A DNA stretch of 37,539 nucleotides, from the NCBI GenBank assembly GCA_040509495.1, contig JBEVKW010000198.1, forward strand, positions 1 to 37,539, given 5' to 3'. Below the pieces are notes generated by a model. That model ran no database searches, had not been told where the DNA came from, and saw only the letters and a list, made by a program, of their open reading frames with translations. The position numbers were made by a program, and so were the translations under genes. Below, piece by piece: positions 32,761 through 37,539 of this stretch (its first letter is position 1; the number at the start of each line of letters is the position of its first letter). This DNA comes from Terrimonas_A sp040509495 (GTDB lineage Bacteria; Bacteroidota; Bacteroidia; Chitinophagales; Chitinophagaceae).

Positions 32761-35700
32761 TTAAGGTTGTTGCTTATTCTCTTCCTTTTTGTCGTCTTTC
32801 TTTTTCTTCAGCAGGTTATTGAGTGTATTCTTGATCGTTTTCTCCGCATTTTTCTTCGTGCTATCGAGATTGGCCGCTTTTTGTGTGCTGTCCTTGTTGC
32901 CGAGTAGTTTGTTTTTGAGATCTTCTTTCAGGTCATTTACCACCTGGTTTTTAACAGCTGTAATCGTATCCTTCAATGTTTGTTTGGCGCTGTCGATTTT
33001 TTGCTGTGCAAAATCCTGCGCCTGCTGTTTCAGATCGGCGACAGCATCGCCTGCCACCTGCTTGAGGTCCGTTTTGATAGACGGGTTGGTCAGGCTTCCG
33101 CCCATCTTGATGTTCAGATCGATCAGTTCACTCATTTTTACATCAAGTCCTTTATTATTAGCCTGCGTCACGAGGCCGTTGATCAGGTTATTTCCCTGTG
33201 TGCCGAGATATTTTCGCGGCACTTTCATGGCAACGATATAGTCGATCGACTGATCGAAAGAGTGCGTACCGCCGATCTGCATTTCAATATCTTTTACCTT
33301 GATCGTAAACGGTTTTACCAGCACTTTACCATTGGCAAATTCAATGGAGTTCCTGATGTCTTTCAAGGTGATCGACTGAAGTTCCGCGATCTGCAGCGTT
33401 GTCGCGATCTTTTCCAGTGGCGCGAATTTCTTTAATGCGCCTTCAAGCAAAAGAAGATTTCCTTTACCGGTAAGACTATTTAATTGCGGCATCATATTGC
33501 CACCCAGGTTGCCGGTGACTGATAATTGCGAACTAAGTTTGCCTGCAAGGAATTGCCCGATTGGCATCAGTTGCTTTACGGTAACGAAGGAGGTGAACGC
33601 TTTTTGAATATCTATATCTTTTACATCATAGCTCAAGGAGATCGCGGGATCTTTCTTATTTACTTTGGTAGAATACGATCCGTTAAACGTCATTTGACCA
33701 TCAAGTGCATTTGCCGAAACGTTCTGCAGCTTTACGGTTTCATCCGCAAGCGCGATGGCGCCATTGATATTATTGTAGTTCACATTGTCGTAAGTGACCT
33801 GGCCTGCTTTCGCATTCAATACAAGATCAAGCCCTGCGGGAACAAGAAAAGGCTCTGATGATGAAGCCGCGGGCGTACTTTCCGTTCCATTGGTCGCAGT
33901 AGTTCCCATCCAGTCGTTCAGGTTCATTTTATCGACTCCTACGTTGATCGTTCCCTGCAATGGTTCGTTCTTTATAGCGTAACCGATCAGATTGTTCAAT
34001 ACACCGCTTGCAGTAAAGTTAGCATTCAGATAAGAACCTGACAGATTTGCAAGAGAAACGGTCTTTGGATTAAAATTGAGCTGTGTAGTATTGATCACTA
34101 CGCCGCCTGGATAATCTTTGGATGCGTACCTGAATTTATTGAGACTGGTAGTACCAGACAAGTTGATCTTATCGTATTCTCCTTTATCGATCGCAGTTTT
34201 ATTTCCCGCAAAACTGAGTGCCGCATCCAGTAAACCTGTTACAGTGGTACCGGGCTCAAACTGCACAAACTGTTTTACATGATCGAGGTTAAAACTTCCT
34301 TTCGCGGTTCCATTAAAATCGATCGAAGACATGGGTTTCTTCAGGTTCAGTGTAAAGTCGATCGGGTCTTTGCCCACTTCCACATGGCCTGAGCTGATGT
34401 TCACTTCCGTATTATCGGCAGCGCCTCCGGAATTACCGACCTGGATCTTCATGTTCCCGTTCTGTATCGGTTGAGGAAATGCGTCGGAAGAGTAGAAAAG
34501 TTTTTGAATATCGAGGAAACCGCCGGCACTGAAATCTCCCTGCTGGGCCTGCAATGCCGCCATCGAGCCTTTGGCAAAAATGTCTGCGCCGATGATCCCT
34601 GCAAGTTTTGTGTTCCCTTCCAGCTTTACAAATTGCGTTACCTGTGACAGGTCCAGTTTACCTTTTGCTATGGCATCGATATACTGAACGGTCATTGGAT
34701 TTTTGAAGATGAATCTGAAATCAAACGGATCATTCCCCATTTCAAGATGCCCTTGTGAAAGATTGATCACGGTATTATCCATCTGGCCATCCTTATTGCT
34801 TGCCTGCAGGGCGATCTGGATATTTTTTACCGGCTTGGGAAGATCCGGATATTGAAAGAAACCATCTTTTATCTCGAGGTTCACATCGTAAGCAGGTAAC
34901 TGTACCGGGCTGTAAGTGCCTTTTACAAAACCATTGAATGCTGCGCTGCCGGTAGTTTTGATCTTATCAAAATCATTCTTATATACTGCCGGGATCATGG
35001 AGAGGATATCTTTAAAATCATTGGAAGGTGATTTAAAGTTGATATCCATATTGTAAGTGGAATCATTTACGAGTTGGAAAAAACCGTTGGCGGAAAGCTT
35101 CAGGTTATTCAGGTTGATATCATCCGTTTTAAAGGTGTATTTACTTGTTCTGTTGTCTATTTCAATGTCTGCACCAACGCCTGTCTGCGTTTGGGCAAGA
35201 TATGGTACGCCGGCATAGGTGAAGGTTACACCATCTGCTTTTGTGGTGGTAGAGAGGGTAAATACGTCCTGCGTAAAATCGCCGCTGCCTGAATGGTTCA
35301 ATCCGTTGATCTCAGCGCTCATATCGGCGGTCTTATCTTCATAATAGATATAACCGTTGTTGATCTCGTACCTGCTGAGACTCATCTTGAATGCCGTGGC
35401 CGATGTGTCTGCTGACGTGGCGGTATCGGAAGATGGTTTTGTAATGTCCCAGTTCGCCTTTCCGTCTTTGGTTACCAGTGCATGAATTCTTGGTGACTCC
35501 AGGAAGATCCCCGAAACCTGGATATCCTTTCCTTTGATCACACTGATCAGGTTGGCAGAGACGTCAATGTTCTCAGCCGACACGAGGGTATCGCCGGCAA
35601 ATTCGTTCGTGCCAACAACGGAAAGATCTTCCAGTCCGATAGATACTTTAGGAAAATGGCGGAACAGGGAAATACTGACGTCCTTAAAATCGACGCTCGC

Positions 35701-35841
35701 AGTAAGATTATTATTGATCTCTTTCTTGACCAGGTTGGTGATCTGTTTCTTGAAAACGATCGGAATGATGAACGCAGCAGCGATCAGCACCAATAGAACA
35801 ATACCTGTAATTTTTAAAACCTTTCTGATAATTCTTTTCAT
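32761..35841 (-). CDS. AsmA family protein
   Basis: A 1026-residue envelope protein with one N-terminal membrane helix (about 9-29, ITGIVLLVLIAAAFIIPIV) and a long periplasmic beta-rich body of the AsmA type (VDFKDVSISLFRHFPKVSIG near 50-69). AsmA-like proteins are thought to span the periplasm and help move or organise outer membrane lipids; the exact role here is unknown. An internal duplication is visible: GHLEMGNDPFDFRFIFKNPM (about residues 363-382) and GHVEVGKDPIDFTLNLKKPM (about 482-501), each followed by a similar QFVKLE/QFVQFE stretch. The last 100 residues are helical and highly charged (K/D/E-rich), ending KKKKDDKKEENKQQP. Single gene, ended by the bidirectional terminator. Confidence 0.9.
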   Translation of the reverse strand: MKRIIRKVLKITGIVLLVLIAAAFIIPIVFKKQITNLVKKEINNNLTASVDFKDVSISLFRHFPKVSIGLEDLSVVGTNEFAGDTLVSAENIDVSANLISVIKGKDIQVSGIFLESPRIHALVTKDGKANWDITKPSSDTATSADTSATAFKMSLSRYEINNGYIYYEDKTADMSAEINGLNHSGSGDFTQDVFTLSTTTKADGVTFTYAGVPYLAQTQTGVGADIEIDNRTSKYTFKTDDINLNNLKLSANGFFQLVNDSTYNMDINFKSPSNDFKDILSMIPAVYKNDFDKIKTTGSAAFNGFVKGTYSPVQLPAYDVNLEIKDGFFQYPDLPKPVKNIQIALQASNKDGQMDNTVINLSQGHLEMGNDPFDFRFIFKNPMTVQYIDAIAKGKLDLSQVTQFVKLEGNTKLAGIIGADIFAKGSMAALQAQQGDFSAGGFLDIQKLFYSSDAFPQPIQNGNMKIQVGNSGGAADNTEVNISSGHVEVGKDPIDFTLNLKKPMSSIDFNGTAKGSFNLDHVKQFVQFEPGTTVTGLLDAALSFAGNKTAIDKGEYDKINLSGTTSLNKFRYASKDYPGGVVINTTQLNFNPKTVSLANLSGSYLNANFTASGVLNNLIGYAIKNEPLQGTINVGVDKMNLNDWMGTTATNGTESTPAASSSEPFLVPAGLDLVLNAKAGQVTYDNVNYNNINGAIALADETVKLQNVSANALDGQMTFNGSYSTKVNKKDPAISLSYDVKDIDIQKAFTSFVTVKQLMPIGQFLAGKLSSQLSVTGNLGGNMMPQLNSLTGKGNLLLLEGALKKFAPLEKIATTLQIAELQSITLKDIRNSIEFANGKVLVKPFTIKVKDIEMQIGGTHSFDQSIDYIVAMKVPRKYLGTQGNNLINGLVTQANNKGLDVKMSELIDLNIKMGGSLTNPSIKTDLKQVAGDAVADLKQQAQDFAQQKIDSAKQTLKDTITAVKNQVVNDLKEDLKNKLLGNKDSTQKAANLDSTKKNAEKTIKNTLNNLLKKKKDDKKEENKQQP

Positions 35842-36035
35842 AGCAAATTGGCTTGATATAAGAGCAAGATAAAAAAACTATCGCAAACCGTTTAGGATCA
35901 ATATGTCTCATAACCGGTTTTTAGTAAAAACCCGGAATGCCGGACGGAGATCCACGGAACAGGAGTGAGGCAGCCTGCCTGCTACTGATCCATCACCATT
36001 AAACAACCATCGTTCCAAACCCGTAATTTCGCCGT

Positions 36036-36653
36036 ATGACCCCTGAAAGAAAAGCGAAGTTTGAATCAGTTCTATCTCAGCGGCAGCCTGATCTCACGAT
36101 CGTGCTGGAAAATGTGTTTGACCCTCACAATATTTCTGCTGTGATGCGTACCTGTGATGCAGTGGGTGTGCAGGATGTTTACATTCTCAATACACGTATT
36201 CCCAGGCATAAAAAATGGGGAAGCAAAAGTTCATCGAGCGCGGCGAAATGGTTAACCGTTCATCAATTTGAAGATCTTAATGCCTGCGTTTCACAACTCC
36301 GTTCCCGGTATAAACGCATCCTGACAACGCATCTGAGCAGTGACGCGATAAGTTTGCATCGGATCGATTTCACGGAAAGCATTGCGCTGGTGTTCGGCAA
36401 TGAACATAGCGGCGTAACGGATGAAATGCGTGCATTAGCGGACGGCAACTTTATTATTCCGCAGGTTGGAATTATTCAGTCGCTGAATATCAGTGTAGCC
36501 TGCGCAGTGACACTCTACGAAGCTTTCAGGCAAAAAAATGAAGCCGGTTTTTATGATCAGCGTAGGATCGCCGATGAACAATACAACCATCTGATGGAAG
36601 AATGGAAAGGGTGGAGAGCAAGAGCGGAAGCAGAAAAGGAAGAAGAGGATTGA
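36036..36653 (+). CDS. trmH: TrmH/SpoU family RNA 2'-O-ribose methyltransferase
   Basis: A cytoplasmic SAM-dependent RNA methyltransferase with the SPOUT knot, 205 residues; TrmH proteins make Gm18 in tRNA. Motif 1 (ENVFDPHNISAVMRTCDAVG with N32 and R38), motif 2 (ALVFGNEHSGV) and motif 3 (IPQVGIIQSLNISVACAVTL) are complete. The charged C-terminal tail (EAEKEEED) is shorter than in E. coli TrmH (229 residues). A TAATTTCG at 36024-36031 differs at one position from the -7 consensus and stands only 4 bp from the ATG, so a leaderless or very short-leader transcript is possible. The exact RNA target (tRNA Gm18 against 23S rRNA) cannot be proved from sequence. Confidence 0.88.
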   Translation: MTPERKAKFESVLSQRQPDLTIVLENVFDPHNISAVMRTCDAVGVQDVYILNTRIPRHKKWGSKSSSSAAKWLTVHQFEDLNACVSQLRSRYKRILTTHLSSDAISLHRIDFTESIALVFGNEHSGVTDEMRALADGNFIIPQVGIIQSLNISVACAVTLYEAFRQKNEAGFYDQRRIADEQYNHLMEEWKGWRARAEAEKEEED

Positions 36654-36674
36654 TCGTAATTTAAAAAATAATCT

Positions 36675-37160
36675 ATGCGTGCAAAATACTGGTTGCTGAC
36701 TTGTCTCTGTTTGATTTTCTTCACAAGTACAGAAGCGCAGCACACGAAAAGTATCAAGATCACCGAGCTGGAAAAAATGATCACGGAAAGCAGCTCGCCG
36801 ATGATCATTAATTTCTGGGCAACCTATTGTATTCCCTGCATAGCAGAAATGCCGGCATTTGAAAAGCTCGCCGCGAAATACAAAGATAAAGGCGTAAAAC
36901 TGCTGTTTGTTTCGCTTGATATGCAGGATGATTATCCGTCGAGGGTAGACAGTTTTATAGCCAAACGGAAAATACAAAACCCTGCTGTTTGGCTCGATGA
37001 AACCAATGCAGATTATTTCTGTCCAAAAGTAGATCCCAAATGGTCTGGAGCTATTCCGGCTACCTTATTTATCCATACAAGAAAGAATTACCGGCGCTTC
37101 TACGAAAAGGAATTTTCGGAAGAAGAGCTGGAAAAAGAAATCATGGCTATACTTAAATAA
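36675..37160 (+). CDS. Exported thioredoxin-like (TlpA family) protein
   Basis: A 161-residue periplasmic thioredoxin: signal peptide (MRAKYWLLTCLCLIFFTSTE, cleavage near AQ), active-site pair C52/C55 in YCIPC, and cis-proline segment IPATLFIH. It resembles TlpA/ResA proteins that reduce apocytochromes or other periplasmic thiols. It starts 21 bp after the trmH stop on the same strand, so co-transcription is likely although the functions seem unrelated. An extra cysteine (YFCPKVD, about residue 116) is present in the C-terminal half. Confidence 0.9.
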   Translation: MRAKYWLLTCLCLIFFTSTEAQHTKSIKITELEKMITESSSPMIINFWATYCIPCIAEMPAFEKLAAKYKDKGVKLLFVSLDMQDDYPSRVDSFIAKRKIQNPAVWLDETNADYFCPKVDPKWSGAIPATLFIHTRKNYRRFYEKEFSEEELEKEIMAILK

Positions 37161-37191
37161 GTGATTGGAAGAGGTGTGCCCGGTGTGGGCG

Positions 37192-37297
37192 GCGGATGGA
37201 CATTGGCCGAAGTCTGGCTCTGTAAGGTGAATACCTGACTTTAGATTTTATCATACCGTTACTTCGGCCGTCGAGCCATGGAAGTGTGTCCATTCGC
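37192..37297. repeat. Interlocked inverted repeats after the thioredoxin gene
   Basis: Outer arms 37192-37202 and 37287-37297 match at 10 of 11 positions. Inner arms GGCCGAAGT (37205-37213) and ACTTCGGCC (37261-37269) are perfect, and TGGCTC (37215-37220) pairs with GAGCCA (37273-37278). The two inner pairs cross in order, so they cannot both form a simple nested stem. It fills the gap between convergent genes and lacks a T-tract. Confidence 0.55.
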
Positions 37298-37315
37298 AGG
37301 CATACTTCAATACGA

Positions 37316-37513
37316 TCATCTATTTTCCTCCGCTTCCATTTCCTGCTTCATCTTCGCCAGCAGGTATAAGAAATAAACTGCGGCACCAAGGCTGGTGATG
37401 CAAAGCACAAGACCGAGATTACTTCCCGATTGGATGCTTTTAGCCAGGGCAAAACCTACCATTGCCATAAAACCAAGAATGATAAGACGATTAAGACCGA
37501 CGTTGGATAACAT
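37316..37513 (-). CDS. Small two-helix membrane protein (65 aa)
   Basis: A short membrane protein with helices at about 9-26 (LIILGFMAMVGFALAKSI) and 33-52 (LGLVLCITSLGAAVYFLYLL), then a charged tail (KMKQEMEAEENR). No family recognised. The ATG at 37513 lies 26 bp from the right edge, so upstream signals cannot be judged. The clear two-helix pattern and acidic tail support a real gene. Confidence 0.65.
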   Translation of the reverse strand: MLSNVGLNRLIILGFMAMVGFALAKSIQSGSNLGLVLCITSLGAAVYFLYLLAKMKQEMEAEENR

Positions 37514-37539
37514 AAGCTTGATTTTGGGTTTAGAAATTG

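Noticed and set aside
1..37539. CRISPR arrays, tRNA, rRNA, insertion sequences, prophage genes
   Set aside because: I looked through the gaps and saw no regular repeat-spacer array, tRNA arm sequence or transposase/phage gene.

Overview
The window looks like chromosomal DNA of a Bacteroidota bacterium, probably of the Chitinophagaceae/Chitinophaga type. Seen directly: a hybrid two-component sensor (HTCS), two TonB-dependent-receptor-like outer membrane proteins with carboxypeptidase-regulatory N-termini, DUF4249 and DUF4397 lipoproteins, TlpA thioredoxins, a LytS/LytTR pair, few Shine-Dalgarno sequences, and TAnnTTTG-like -7 promoter elements. The genus-level placement is inference. I saw no transposase, phage, CRISPR, rRNA or tRNA gene.

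Region 1 (1-6450, + strand) is an L-arabinose operon: araB (5' end cut by the window edge), araD, araA, a Nudix-type AraR regulator, and a secreted GH51 alpha-L-arabinofuranosidase. Extracellular or periplasmic release of arabinose (GH51) feeds isomerase, kinase and epimerase to D-xylulose 5-phosphate. The araR gene is boxed in by two different long A/T-rich inverted repeats, and the second encodes its last codons.

Region 2 (6450-15781, + strand) holds a 1375-residue HTCS and then, after about 570 bp full of imperfect palindromes, three secreted carbohydrate enzymes: a GH16 lipoprotein, a DUF2264 protein and a GH27 enzyme. No SusC/SusD pair is present. Together with the GH51 this set would suit an arabinogalactan-like substrate (inference).

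Region 3 (15782-23335, mostly - strand) holds a tandem NTF2-like exported protein, a VOC/PhnB-like protein (+ strand), a small unknown protein, and a same-strand series reading histidine kinase, LytTR regulator, TonB-dependent receptor, DUF4249 lipoprotein. Kinase and regulator overlap by 4 nt; receptor and lipoprotein are 2 nt apart. Divergent from the kinase is a second outer-membrane beta-barrel receptor (23518-25887). Between them lies a small array of 15-bp repeats that could be a regulator site.

Region 4 (25888-32760) holds a PfkB sugar kinase, a D-2-hydroxyacid dehydrogenase, an unknown 109-residue protein, a Crp/Fnr regulator, a small exported carboxypeptidase-regulatory-domain protein, a large exported TlpA-like protein and a DUF4397 lipoprotein, separated by several clear intrinsic terminators.

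Region 5 (32761-37539) holds a large AsmA-family protein (- strand), a TrmH/SpoU RNA 2'-O-methyltransferase, a small exported thioredoxin and a two-helix membrane protein at the right edge. The AsmA gene converges on the DUF4397 gene at a symmetric bidirectional terminator.

No wholly new system is obvious. The observations most worth checking are the repeat-boxed araR, the repeat array between the LytS/LytTR genes and the outer-membrane gene, the dispersed palindrome family, and the orphan minus-strand terminator in the 28633-29131 gap.
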